A stretch of 64,000 nt of DNA, from the NCBI GenBank assembly GCA_019096065.1, contig JAGUCH010000001.1, forward strand, positions 310,001-374,000. Reading direction: 5' to 3'. This document shows positions 44,423-56,108 of this stretch, one piece after another. Numbering within the stretch: position 1 is the stretch's first letter; each line of letters opens with the position of its first letter. The notes under the pieces are model-generated. The model was given only the letters and a program-made list of their open reading frames with translations, was not told the DNA's origin and did no database searches. Source of the DNA: Paracyclopina nana (Eukaryota; Arthropoda; Copepoda; Cyclopoida; Cyclopettidae). Made by a program: the position numbers and the translations under genes.

Positions 44423-45917
44423 CGAACAAATCTTAAAAGTTTTTCAAAGTCTTTTTTTTTACATCTATTTTAAAGTTGGTGTCGTTTAAAATTGTAGCTG
44501 CACTTATCTAAGCTCATTTTGCATCATTAATGATGAAAAGTTCTCAGTTCAAATCGGGAATAATTAATCATGGAAACTAGACAGCAATGATGCTCAATTA
44601 TAAATCAAAGTTACATGGTTAAAATCTGCAGCGTATTGTGATTTTCAAAGGCCTTTTGTTTGGTCATTCGTGTTGTCAAGGTTGTTGGCTTGATGCCCTT
44701 CATTTCATTCATGCCCCAAAAAATCGTGATTTTTGACTCCATTATGAAAATGCTTACTCATGTATAAAGTATGCTTGCTGCAAGGCGACAAAAATGTGTG
44801 CTGTGAGAAAATATATTTGTGATATTTGTGCTTGCTTTAAGTGCCTCTCTTTTGTAGTGGCTTTGACTACATCTGAACATGATTAATCACAATACACCAG
44901 TAATTTCTGTGATGTTGTCTCATGCAAATGCAAGAATAATACTTTTTTTCTCAGTGCTTTACTCAGTTTTGACTGTAATTACACTTACCTAGTTTTTTTA
45001 TCTCAGTCTAAACTTCTTTTCAAAAACTTAAGCAATTTTCATTTAAGAGCCTGATTCAACTGATTTATCTTACTTAATTTCAACTTGAAATAGGTTAATA
45101 AACTCTCAGCTAATTCTCAGTTGAGTCTCAGCTTGTTCACTCTTAGGTTCAATCTCAGCAAATTCTCAAGTGCCTTTTTCAGCTGAGTCAAAATTAGCTC
45201 TCAAAAGAGTCTCATTGAAGCCCAAGATAAATTTCAGCCAGTCAACAAGTCAAGCTCAGTTGGTTCTCAGTATTTTTACAGCTCAGTCTAACTTAGCTCT
45301 CAGCTTAATCTCATAAAACTCTCAGTTGAGTGTCAGCAAGTTATAGATTCAGTTTTCAGTGTAAATTCTTTGTATTTTTGGCTTCTGGAATTTCAGTAAG
45401 TTCTTAATACTTATACAAAGTTTTTGCTATTAGTGTTTAGCTCATATTCAGCTGATTCTCAGTCATTTTTCAGCTAGGTCTAAAAACTTGTACTCATCTT
45501 AACATTGGCCTAAAATGACTCTTATGTAATAAAAAGTACTTTTAGCAAAAAACACAATTTTAAGTGAGGTTCATTAGCCTCAGAGTGAAAAGCCTCAAAA
45601 TATATTTTTTAAAGTTTTTTTTCCAAGTTCCTTCAAGCTGAGCAAAGTGGACCAATTAAAGAAAAAAAGTTTGATTTCTATCCACACTAAAAGGTGACTG
45701 ACTAGATCTGAAAGTGAAACTTGGCACGTGAGCCAATTACCATTCATCTCACATATCACAGAAAATTCTTGAGCCAGACTCTCTAAGCAAAAAAAGCCAT
45801 CTATAAAGCTTTTAAAAAATAGTCTTCTCTCTCACCAAAAAAGAGGAGAGAGAGTCTCTACTTAATTTTTACAATACCTTGGTTCTCCCTTCATTTGAAG
45901 CATAGCTTTCAAGCAAG
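44423..45917. other. intergenic, diverged CTCAG repeats near the receptor promoter
   Basis: Between about 45100 and 45480 many CTCAGCT and CTCAGTT words recur without a fixed period, an old form of the CTGAG arrays seen elsewhere. GAGGAGAGAGAGTCTC at 45844 precedes the 7TM gene. No clear TATA box. Confidence 0.45.
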
Positions 45918-48521
45918 ATGGACCTTCCTCCAATCAATGAAAGTTTAACCGGTTCAGTAATTTTAGAGAGGCTCAAAAGTTCCTACAACTTGAACCAGGA
46001 AAGGTTCATCTTTTGCCTGTTTGCCTTTGGCCTCATTGAGACCATTGGCAATGGCTGCCTCTCTTCACTCATCTTCTATGAAAAGTATGGCATGGACCCC
46101 CAAAAGAGAACTGTCAACAACCAAATGTTGTCCAAACTTTGCTTTGCTTTCTTGCTCAGCAATGTCACAACTTGCCCCCTCATTGTGCTCAGGTGCATTT
46201 TTGGCCCCTTAGGTAAGATCTAATTAAGCACACAAAGTTTTTTGTCGTTGCTAAACAAACACAAGCTAAGAATAGCAGTAATGTAATTTGAGACCTAGCT
46301 TCATATTTGGCTGATTTAGCTGAGACGAGATTAAGACAGTTGAGATTTGAGTCTTTGATGAGATTAGTATGATGCTTGGAAGAGACGATGATGAGAATCA
46401 GGTGATCCTTAGCTGAGAGTTGGCTGAGATTAAGCTGAGACTCGGCTGATACCTAGCTGATACTCAGCTGAGACTCAGCTGATAACTAGCTCAGACTCAG
46501 ATGCTAGATGATAATTAGCTAAGACGCAGCTAAGACGCAGCTGTGACGCAGCTGTGACGCAGCTGATAATTAGCTGAGACTCAGCTGATATTTTGCTGAG
46601 CAATAACTGAGATTTTGCTGAGAAATAACTGAGATTTTGCTGAGAAATAACTGAGATTTTTTCTGAGAAATAACTGAGATTTTGCTGAGAAATAACTGAG
46701 ACTTTGCTAAAAAATACCTAACATTCAGCTGAGACGCAGCAGATATTTTGCTAAGAAATAGCTGAGATTCAGCTGAGAATTACAGTACTGAGACATGTCT
46801 GAGACACATCCTACACTCAGCTGGATTGACTGAGATTCAAATTGCAAGAGACTGAGACACAGCTACAAGTGGCCTGAAAAAATTTGATACTCAACTGAGA
46901 TCCTCAAGTTATAAACTGAGACAATTAAATTAACCTAGACACTTGATTGATTGGCTGACTTATTTTAAAATTTGCTGTTGAACTTCAGGAGTACTTCCTT
47001 CACTGTGGACTGTTTACTTCATCTCTGGACTTTTGGCCTACCTGTCCCTCACTGTGTCTGAAATGGCAGTCATGAAATGCCTGTATCTTTTCCAATGGCC
47101 TAGAATGGCTCTGTTGGATGACAACTTTGTGGCCAGCATGCTCAACAGAGTCAACCTGATGGTCACTTTTGCAGCCATCTTTATTCGAATCTACATGCAA
47201 GAATTCAAAATCAACAACCACTTCCACATGATGATTGGAGTGAATCAGCCAGTGGAAGTCAACCTGACCGTCATGCCTCACTATGAAGTGGCTAAAATGG
47301 CTCATTTCTGGTAAATGAAACCAAAAATACTACCCCTAAAAAATCTGTTGATACTCAAAGTCTGGACTTGGCAGAGATTTTTGACAAAGTCTTTTGACTG
47401 AGACCATTGCATGAGACTCTACTAGGACTCATGACTGAGACTCGCTTCTAAAACACACCACTGAGACTCAGAACTGAGACTCTTTGCTGAGACTTGCTGC
47501 TGCGACTCACTAATGAGACTCACTACTGAGACTCACTACTGAGACTGACTACTGAGACTCACTACTGAGACTCACTACTGAGACTGACTACTGAGACTCA
47601 CTACTGAGACTCACTACTGAGACTCACTACTGAGACTCACTACTGAGACTCACTACTGAGACTCACTACTGAGACTCACTACTGAGACTCACTACTGAGA
47701 CTCTCTACTGAGATTTACTACTGAGACCATCAACACTCTCAGATGAGACCCTTAGCACTCTCAGCTGAGACTCTCAACTAAGACACTCTTACCTGAGACA
47801 CTCTACTGAGACTTGCTCCTGAGACTCACTACTGAGACTTGCTACTGAGACTCGTAAATGAGAGTCTTACCTTACACTGCACTGGTAACCAAGCATGGCA
47901 CTGATAGTCAAAACTGAAACTGACAGCTGAGAATTTTAACATATTGTCAAAACTGAGACAGGCAACTGAGTCTAGTAATTGTGAATTGCAACTGAGACGG
48001 TCAACTGAGGATTCTAATTGATATTCTCAACTGGGGCAACCGATTGAGACTCTCAGCATCAACATGAGACTCACGATTCAGTCCCGCAGCTGAGACTCGA
48101 AACTGAGACCCACAGCATTTAACACTTCAATTCTACTTTCAGCTCGACCAACTTGGTGTACTTTGTCAGTGGCTGCATGTTCACAATTGGCACTTTGGCA
48201 GTGGCCGCGAAGAAAATTGCCACCAAACTAAGGGATCACAGCCAGTCCTCAGCTGAGGCCTACAACAACAGAGCCAAAAATGAGAACATTGTCAGCTTTG
48301 CTGGCCTCCTCTTCTTTGGCAGCCTCTCAGTGGCCATGACCATTCATTTGGTGCTGATTCAAAAGGGGCTGATCCAGTATGAAAGTGTGGGCCTCAAAGT
48401 CAACACTTACCTCTCTTTCTTCTACTTTCCATCCATTGTTGTCCCACTGTGCTACTTTGCCATCAAGCCCAAAGCCTTGTCCACTTCAATGGGACTGGTT
48501 ATGACCTCCCAGATCAGTTAG
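45918..48521 (+). CDS. divergent rhodopsin-like 7-transmembrane receptor
   Basis: Three exons, 45918..46212, 46989..47310 and 48143..48521, joined by GT-AG introns in phases 1 and 2, give 331 residues. Seven hydrophobic segments lie at about residues 29-52, 68-95, 102-128, 147-168, 207-229, 253-278 and 291-312. GPCR-like marks are GN in TM1 (IETIGNG), a basic second loop after TM3, KKIATKLRDHSQ after TM5, and PLCYF at the end of TM7, which resembles NPxxY-F. The DRY motif is not evident. N-terminal NES and loop NLT are possible glycosylation sites. It is probably a plasma-membrane receptor; the ligand is unknown and a non-GPCR 7TM protein cannot be excluded. The last 24 codons, stop and 3' UTR also form the unit of a downstream minisatellite. 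Confidence 0.72.
46300..46910. repeat. diverged CTGAGA repeats in 7TM intron 1
   Basis: Dense GCTGAGACTCAGCTGATA-type words. A better-kept core of about five copies of GAGAAATAACTGAGATTTTGCT lies near 46600-46700. The intron is non-coding. Confidence 0.8.
47390..48115. repeat. 13-bp CTACTGAGACTCA array in 7TM intron 2
   Basis: The core 47505-47710 has about 15 copies of the 13-bp unit GAGACTCACTACT, nearly identical. Diverged CTGAGACT words fill the rest of the intron almost to the acceptor site. Confidence 0.92.
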
Positions 48522-50320
48522 TCAGTTAGTGGCCATTTTGTGCCCAAAAGAGCCAAAATAAAAATGCCCCACACTGTGCTACTTTGCTATCAAGCCCAAA
48601 GCCTTGTCCACTTCAGTGGGACTGGTTATGCCCTCCCATATCAGTTAGTCAATTAGTGGCCATTTTCTGCCCAAAAGAGCCAAAATAAAAATGCCCCACA
48701 CTGTGCTACTTTGCCATCAAGCCCAAAGCCTTGTCCACTTCAGTGGGACTGGTTATGCCCTCCCAGTTCAGTTAGTCAATTAGTGGCCATTTTATGCCCA
48801 AAAGAGCCAAAATAAAAATGCCCCACACTGTGCTACTTTGCCATCAAGCCCAAAGCCTTGTCCACTTCAGTGGGACTGGTTATGCCCTCCCAGTTCAGTT
48901 AGTCAATTAGTGGCCATTTTATGCCCAAAAGAGCCAAAATAAAATGCCCCACACTGTGCTACTTTGCTATCAAGCCCAAAGCCTTGTCCACTTCAGTGGG
49001 ACTGGTTATGCCCTCCCATATCAGTTAGTCAATTAGTGGCCATTTTCTGCCCAAAAGAGCCAAAATAAAAATGCCCCACACTGTGCTACTTTGCCATCAA
49101 GCCCAAAGCCTTGTCCACTTCAATGGGACTGGTTATGCCCTCCCAGATCAGTTAGTCAGTTAGTGGCCATTTTGTGCCCAAAAGAGCCAAAATAAAAATG
49201 CCCCACACTGTGCTACTTTGCTATCAAGCCCAAAGCCTTGTCCACTTCAGTGGGACTGGTTATGCCCTCCCAGATCAGTTAGTCAGTTAGTGGCCATTTT
49301 GTGCCCAAAAGAGCCAAAATAAAAATGCCCCACACTGTGCTACTTTGCTATCAAGCCCAAAGCCTTGTCCACTTCAATGGGACTGGTTATGCCCTCCCAG
49401 ATCAGTTAGTCAGTTAGTGGCCATTTTGTGCCCAAAAGAGCCAAAATAAAAATGCCCCACACTGTGCTACTTTGCTATCAAGCCCAAAGCCTTGTCCACT
49501 TCAGTGGGACTGGTTATGCCCTCCCATATCAGTTAGTCAATTAGTGGCCATTTTATGCCCAAAAGAGCCAAAATAAAATGCCCCACACTGTGCTACTTTG
49601 CTATCAAGCCCAAAGCCTTGTCCACTTCAGTGGGACTGGTTATGCCCTCCCATATCAGTTAGTCAATTAGTGGCCATTTTCTGCCCAAAAGAGCCAAAAT
49701 AAAAATGCCCCACACTGTGCTACTTTGCCATCAAGCCCAAAGCCTTGTCCACTTCAATGGGACTGGTTATGCCCTCCCAGATCAGTTAGTCAGTTAGTGG
49801 CCATTTTGTGCCCAAAAGAGCCAAAATAAAAATGCCCCACACTGTGCTACTTTGCTATCAAGCCCAAAGCCTTGTCCACTTCAATGGGACTGGTTATGCC
49901 CTCCCAGATCAGTTAGTCAGTTAGTGGCCATTTTGTGCCCAAAAGAGCCAAAATAAAAATGCCCCACACTGTGCTACTTTGCTATCAAGCCCAAAGCCTT
50001 GTCCACTTCAGTGGGACTGGTTATGCCCTCCCAGTTCAGTTAGTCAATTAGTGGCCATTTTATGCCCAAAAGAGCCAAAATAAAAATGCCCCACACTGTG
50101 CTACTTTGCCATCAAGCCCAAAGCCTTGTCCACTTCAGTGGGACTGGTTATGCCCTCCCAGTTCAGTTTGACAGAAAATGGCCATTTTCTGCCCAAAAGA
50201 GCCAAAAATGCCCCACACTGTGCTACTTTGCCATCAAGCCCAAAGCCTTGTCCACTTCAGTGGGACTGGTTATGCCCTCACAGTTGAGTTAGTCAGTAAG
50301 TGGCCATTTTCTGCCCGAAA
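48440..50320 (+). repeat. about 126-bp minisatellite derived from the 7TM gene 3' end
   Basis: Copy 1 is the gene itself: it starts at CACTGTGCTACTTTGCC (codons for LCYFA), runs through the stop and ends after the poly(A) signal (CCAAAATAAAAATGCCCC). Fourteen more copies follow, starting near 48571, 48689, 48815, 48940 and onward at about 126-bp steps to about 50216. Each keeps the coding remnant, the stop and AATAAA. Copies differ by a few bases in sets (CAGATCAGTTAGTCAGTTAG, CATATCAGTTAGTCAATTAG, CAGTTCAGTTAGTCAATTAG), which shows multi-copy duplication steps. Confidence 0.95.
48557..48562 (+). terminator. first poly(A) signal of the 7TM gene
   Basis: AATAAA lies 36 bases after the TAG stop. 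It is repeated with every unit of the downstream minisatellite, giving some 14 successive candidate signals. Confidence 0.6.
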
Positions 50321-51029
50321 AAGCCATAAAGGCCCACTTGGACTCCCACTGGGAAGTTGAAGTTTAATCATGTAGAAAATAAAAAGGTTTTTTTCAGGCT
50401 GCTGGATTAATGGGCTTGCTTATCAGTTGCAACTAATTCTGTGAAGTTTGGTGTGTGTTGAATGCAAAACAGCTGATTAATCTTGCTGGACATTTGTCTT
50501 CATTTGGCACTTGTTTTTCTGGTGATGATCGATGCTATTCTTACCCATTGTTACCCTATCATTTCCTTTCAGCCTCTCTTTTGTTGAACTCGTTTTGCAG
50601 AGCCAGGCCAAAACTGTTTCGCAGACTATTATAATTGCTCCTTTTCACCTCTGCATACATACGTATAATGTGAGATGATGATGCATGGCATTTTCTCAAT
50701 GGAAAGTTTCATCCTCTGTTTCTAAGGTACCAAAGTCCTTTTTTCAACAAAAAAGTGCTGGTCAATTTGGAATGAATCATTTTTTTAAGTGTACTCATTA
50801 AGAAGGGGAGAAATTGGGTAAATACAATTAATGCCCTGCCAAATTTTCATTATGCATGAGCCAATACTCTACCTCAGTTAGGAACATATCTGTTAAATTT
50901 TGAGTAACCCTACTGAAAAACATATTTGAGTCGATGTATATTGCGTCTATCTCAGTTGAGTTGAAATCTGTTGAGTAGGTCTCAGTAGATTTGAACGCAG
51001 TTGAGTTCTTTTCAGTTACTTACATAGAT
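50321..51029. other. intergenic, nothing specific seen
   Basis: AT-rich unique sequence; diverged CTCAGT words begin near 50875 and lead into the next array. Confidence 0.5.
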
Positions 51030-51600
51030 ACCTATCAGTAAATTTGATCTCAGTAAAGTCTCTCTCAGTTGAGTCGTTCTCAATTGAGTCAATCTCAGTT
51101 CAGTCGATCTCAGTTCAGTCGATCTCAGCTGAGATGATCTCAGTTGAGTTGATTTCAGTTGAGTCAATCTCAGTTGAGTCGATCTCAGTTGAATTGATCT
51201 CAGTTGAGTCGATCTCAGTTGAGTCGATCTCAGTTGAGTCGATCTCAGTTGAGTTGATCTCAGTTGAGTTGATCTCAGCTGAGCTGATCTCATTTGAGTT
51301 GATCTCAGTTGAGTTGATCTCAGTTGAGTTGATCTCAGTTGAGTTGATCTCAGTTGAGTCGATCTCAGTTGAGTTGATCTCATTTGAGCTGATCTCAGTT
51401 GAGTCGATCTCAGTTGAGTTGATCTCAGTTGAGTCGGTCTCAATCGAGTTGATCTCAGTCGAGTTGATCTCAGTTGAGTTGATCTCAGTCGAGTTGATCT
51501 CAGTTGAGTTGATCTCAGTTGAGTCGATCTCAGTTAAGCTGACCTCAGTTGAGCTGCTCTCAGTCTTTGGGATTTTGATAAGTATCTCAATTAAGTCTTC
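51030..51600. repeat. 15-bp GATCTCAGTTGAGTT array
   Basis: About 34 copies of a 15-bp unit with a palindromic core (CTCAGTTGAG). Variation is limited to GAGTT/GAGTC/GAGCT and a few CATTTGAG copies. Open in several frames on both strands only because the unit is five codons long. Confidence 0.95.
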
Positions 51601-52079
51601 GTCAATTTAGGCTTAGTCTTTCAAAGTTGAGTTTTAGATTAGTGATGACCAATTTTGCATACTTTTGCAATAGTCTGGCCAGAGATACGTGGGGTATCAC
51701 AAACGAGTTGTGGGCCCAGGAATGAATAAGTCGTGTCCAATTACTGTGAAATCGTCGGCATTTCTGACTGATAAACGAAGTGACGATGAGACAACATGAC
51801 AGCAAAGACAATTGTAATTCTACGTGAGTTTGCAATTGAAATGGCTTTTAATCAATGCCATTGAATTCCAAGATATTTCCAGCCTCCTTCAGCTGATTTA
51901 ATGTACTTGTTATTGTTGTGGCCAAGACATTTTGCGAAGTTGTAGCAGTTGTGTGGTGGCGATCTTATCCACAGATTTGTGAGTGCTCTTTTCCCACACT
52001 CATTTAGGCCAAAATCTGAACATCTCAAGCACAACGAAAAGAATATTTCAGTAACTTCTACTAGCGAGGCTAAGGTTCA
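51601..52079. other. intergenic, nothing specific seen
   Basis: Unique sequence between two CTGAG arrays. Frames of 60-77 codons on the minus strand have no recognisable features. Confidence 0.5.
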
Positions 52080-52970
52080 ACAATTGAGACTAAAACTGTT
52101 AGTAGCCTGAGACTTTACTGAGACTCAATCAAGACTCTAATGATACTGAAGAGACTCTACTGAGACTCTGCTGAGACTCTATTGAGACCATGATAAGACT
52201 CTACTGAAAGTCTAGTGAGACTCTACTGAGACTCTACTGAGACTCTACTGAGACTCTACTGAGACTCTACAAAGACTCAACTGAGACTGCTGAGACTCAA
52301 CTGAGACTCAACTGAGACTCCTCTGAGACTCTACTGAGATTCTACTGAGACTGTACTGAAACTCAAATGAAACTACTGAGACTCTGCTGAGACTCTACTG
52401 AGACTCTACTGAGACTCTACTGAGACTCTACTGAGACTCTACTGAGACTCTACTGAGACTACTGAGACTCTACTGAGACTCTACTGAGACTCTACTGAGA
52501 CTCTACTGAGACTCTACTGAGACTCTACTGAGACTCTACTGAGACTCTACTGAGACTCTACTGAGACTCTACTGAGACTCTACTGAGACTCTACTGAGAC
52601 TCTACTGAGACTCTACTGAGACTACTGAGACTCTGAGATTTTACTGAGACACTACTGAGACTACAGAGACTCTACTGAGACTACTGAAACCCTACTGAGA
52701 CACCAAATAGATTGAGAGTTTCCTCATACTTCTGAGACCTTCATATGTGGCACTACTGAGGCTCTTCTCAGGCTCTACCTAAATTCTATTGAGACAACCA
52801 GAACCCTAATGATAATCTACCAAAACCCTAATGATACTCTACCAGAACCCTACAAAGACTCAACCAAAACCCTACTGAGGCTCTACTGAAACCAGACTGA
52901 GACTCTAAATAGACTGACATTTTACTGTGGAGGCTCAACTGAGACTCTGTTGATGCTGAGACTCAACTGA
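52080..52970. repeat. 11-bp GAGACTCTACT array
   Basis: The core 52200-52660 holds about 40 copies of the 11-bp unit GAGACTCTACT, interrupted by a few deletions to GAGACTACT. The flanks are diverged CTACTGAGACT and CTACCAGAACCCT words. Confidence 0.94.
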
Positions 52971-53578
52971 GATTGAGCCATTTTGATATGACGCTCTGCT
53001 GAGCAGGAGGGAAGGAGAAATTACTTAGCTTGGCAAATGCAGAAAAGAGACTTGTTCATCTTCTTCTTGCTCAACAATGATGATAACCTCAAAAAAGATC
53101 ACACTAGGTGGCCACCACCGCAGCAAAAAATGGGGGGCCTACTTGGCATTAATTCATACTGAAAATAATTGAGCCAGTCATGTGCAATACACAGCTTTGA
53201 AATTAAAGTCACGAGCAGGTGAACCTTATAATAATGCTCTGGCCTTCTATTTAGCATGCTTATTGTGGGGAAAAGGCCTGGGGGCTTGATTAGGGCTTCT
53301 TTTCTTCTGGAAAAGTCTTTTGTTCCAGTTCATGCCATTATCATTATTATCTTTAGATCATGAGTTGGGGTTTAGTATTTTGGCAAAGCCATTTGAATAA
53401 ATTCAAGTAGCTTTTCATGACACCTACTGCTTTAAAAGGGTTCATGATGTAGGCTGTAAGATTTCCCACAGTGGATAACTTATGCAAATTTTGGCCTCAC
53501 TACCAAAGCTTCTTCCACTAGTGGTGGTGGTGGCCTTGGCTCTAATTGAAACTGACTTTTTTTGCTCAAATAAGAAGC
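52971..53578. other. intergenic between the 7TM gene and transporter B
   Basis: Unique sequence with a short GGTGGTGGTGG run at 53521. No gene. Transporter B ends in the following stretch. Confidence 0.5.
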
Positions 53579-53584
53579 TTTATT
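53579..53584 (-). terminator. poly(A) signal of transporter B
   Basis: TTTATT on the plus strand gives AATAAA on the minus strand, about 170 bases after the TGA stop at 53756..53754. Confidence 0.55.
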
Positions 53585-53753
53585 TTAGAACATGATCACA
53601 GATTTTGGCAAAATACTTCAACAACAGTGATGATAAATTATTAAATTAACAAAGAGCAGAGCCCCCAAAAAGTGGTTTTGGTGTTTCACAGCCTTCAGTA
53701 GAAAGTAGTAGTAAATCAAAAGCTAGTAGTAGTAGAGTAGGATAAGTGATAAA

Positions 53754-56108
53754 TCAAACTGATGCTTCCTCAATGACAGTAATGGCCCTCTTGGGTTGAC
53801 CTCTGTTTGACAGAGATCCCCTTTGATGATGGTTGCTGTGGTGTCTGAATCGCCAAGGAAATCGAGGCATCTCAGCTTTCTTGGCAGAGCTGCTGCCTGT
53901 TGCTGCTGACCTGGTGTCCAAGCCACCAACACCGATAGTAACTGAGACTTGCTCCTCATCCTCTGAGTTGATGGTTTGCAGGGTTGGCTGCCTGAACAGT
54001 GACCACTTGCGGGCCCTGCGATTGCCACCAGTGGGCCCCACTGGGCCTTCGGTTTCTTTGATGAGATTCTGCTCATATTCACTGAGCATAAGGCAATTTT
54101 CCACCTTGTTGCACGATGTGATGTTGTCCAAATAGTCCATGTCGTCAAACAGGATGTTGTCAGGCAAGTCCATGTCTGCGATCCCCTCTTCGGAGTAGAT
54201 GGTGAGCTCGTTCTTCTTCAAGTCAATCACGTCGTCATAGATGAATGATCTTTGGTGGCTGAGCAGCGAGACTGGAGGCAAAATGTCATCTTGATCAGAG
54301 AATGAGTTACGTCGCTCCATCTCATTATCATGGGGGTCTGAGACCTGCTGTTGCTGCTGCAACTGCACAGGGCTCACAGCATCCAGATTGGCAATTTCCT
54401 GAATCACTACACTGCCATCGGGTGCCAGGGAGATCCTCTCAGCCAGCACCTTTTTGTTCTGCTGGCGTGCCATCTTTTTTTGCCGCAACTTTTTGCGATG
54501 CACATCAATCAGCACCATGATCAGGCTACCTAGGATCACAAATGCCGCACTGAAGTAGTACCCTGACCTGCCACCAACACTGGCATTGATGTAGCCTGGA
54601 AAATATGGAAGATGATAATGTGGCATGGCAGAGGATGATGATATGCATTTTTACTATGTTTACCTAGGATTGGAATGCCAACGGCACTTGGGAGTGCCAT
54701 GGAGAATTGAGCAAATCCCCAGGCACGAGCAAAGTTTCTCGCTCTGACTTTTTCATAGATGTACATCTTGAGCGTGTAGTGGTAGCCGCCATTAAAAAGG
54801 CCATAAATCCACACAAACACGACATAGCCATTGAAACCCTCAACAGCGGTGAAGGCTAGAATGGAGACACCAGCCATGAATAGAGCCGCTTGGCACAAGT
54901 ATTGCTTTGAGATTCGGCACTCTGTCGAGTTGTTGACAACAATACTTCCAAAAAGGATGCAGCCAAGGACCCAGGAGATGCCAAGATACGCCTGCAGCAA
55001 TAACAGGCTTTTGCCCCATATCCCCTCTTGAATGGCTTGTTGTGCCTGCATTAAAAGACAATTTCGCACCAAATAATAATATTACGCTCAGCAGCAAAAT
55101 CCCTTACAATGTAGAAAATTGGAGCATTGAGGCCCACCGAGCCGACTCCCACAGAGAGGAGTAGAATTTGCACAGTTCTACTTTTGAGCGTGGTGAAGTC
55201 AAAGAAGGGTGGAGTGTCATCTTGAATCTTGTTTTTCTCTTTGTCTTTGCTCTTGATTTTCCGCTTCTGACTCTTGAGGTGTAGGATGGCCCTTCGCTGT
55301 GGATGGTAGAGTGAGGCAGACCGGTAGAAGGTGCCCAGGACAAATGTCAAAAAAACCACTCCAGTCACCGCCTGGAGGCCCAGGCGCCAGCCAATCGAGC
55401 TGAAATATAAAAGAAAAATCAGTGATTTGCATAGGGTCATGAGGCAAAGTAAGGCAGCCTCTTCCATTCAGCTGATAATAATTTATGCGTGGTGAATCTA
55501 AGTGGGCATTTATCTTGTGCAATTTACCTGATTGCCGTCTTAATGAAGACTGACATGGTGGCTATGCCCAGTCCACTGCCGGACACCAGGAAAATCTCCA
55601 CCAACTCTCTTTTCCTCTTGAAATATTGACCCACCATCAGGGTTGCGGGGTCCCTGGTCATGGCTACGCCCACACCTAATTTGCCAAAATGCCGAAGAGT
55701 TATGTAGGCTGTCACTTTAACCCGGCCACGTTTTAATGATGTCAGTTATAATGCCAATTTCTAAATGCATCATCAATGGTTGCTGCCAAGAATTTCTCGA
55801 TCAAGTGTTTTTCACTCCTAATTTCTTATCGAGCAGGAAAAAGCCTTTGAGGCGTACATGCCACATACTTCAAGCCAATTTTGAGCAATGGTACAAAGGA
55901 TCTAGTTTTACTATACTAGTACCTATCATGATTCCGTAGCTGAAGAATAGCTGGTGAAATTGACTAGCAAAGGAGGTGAATAGGCAACCGAGAGCAGTGA
56001 CCAGTCCACCCATCACAGCTGTGAGACGAGTTGATTTGCGACGACAAAACCCAATGATGATTGGAGATATAAACAGAGACACTGACATCGACATGGCTCC
56101 AAGCCAAC
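53754..56108 (-). CDS. SLC16-type monocarboxylate transporter B, exons 2-6 (first exon outside window)
   Basis: Exons on the minus strand: 56108..55923, 55675..55528, 55399..55108, 55045..54664 and 54595..53754. The first four are 186, 148, 292 and 382 bp, exactly the lengths and phases of exons 2-5 of transporter A, so exon structure proves paralogy. The protein part carries CRRKSTRLTA, the TM5 motif GQYFKRKRELVEI, the segment ITRDPATLMV-like before it, and a tail closely matching A (SFSDQDDILPPVSLLSHQRS, SCNKVENCLML, GGNRRARKWSLFRQP). It adds a short polyglutamine (QLQQQQQV). The last exon is 117 bp longer than in A. The TM1 exon with the GGWG motif was not found up to 64000, so intron 1 must exceed 7.8 kb or the exon is lost. 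Role as for A. Confidence 0.88.

Noticed and set aside
51012-51610. 188-codon ISVESISVE frame and 143-codon RSTQLRSTQ frame
   Set aside because: Opposite-strand frames of the same 15-bp array. Low-complexity translation without domain or flanking exons.
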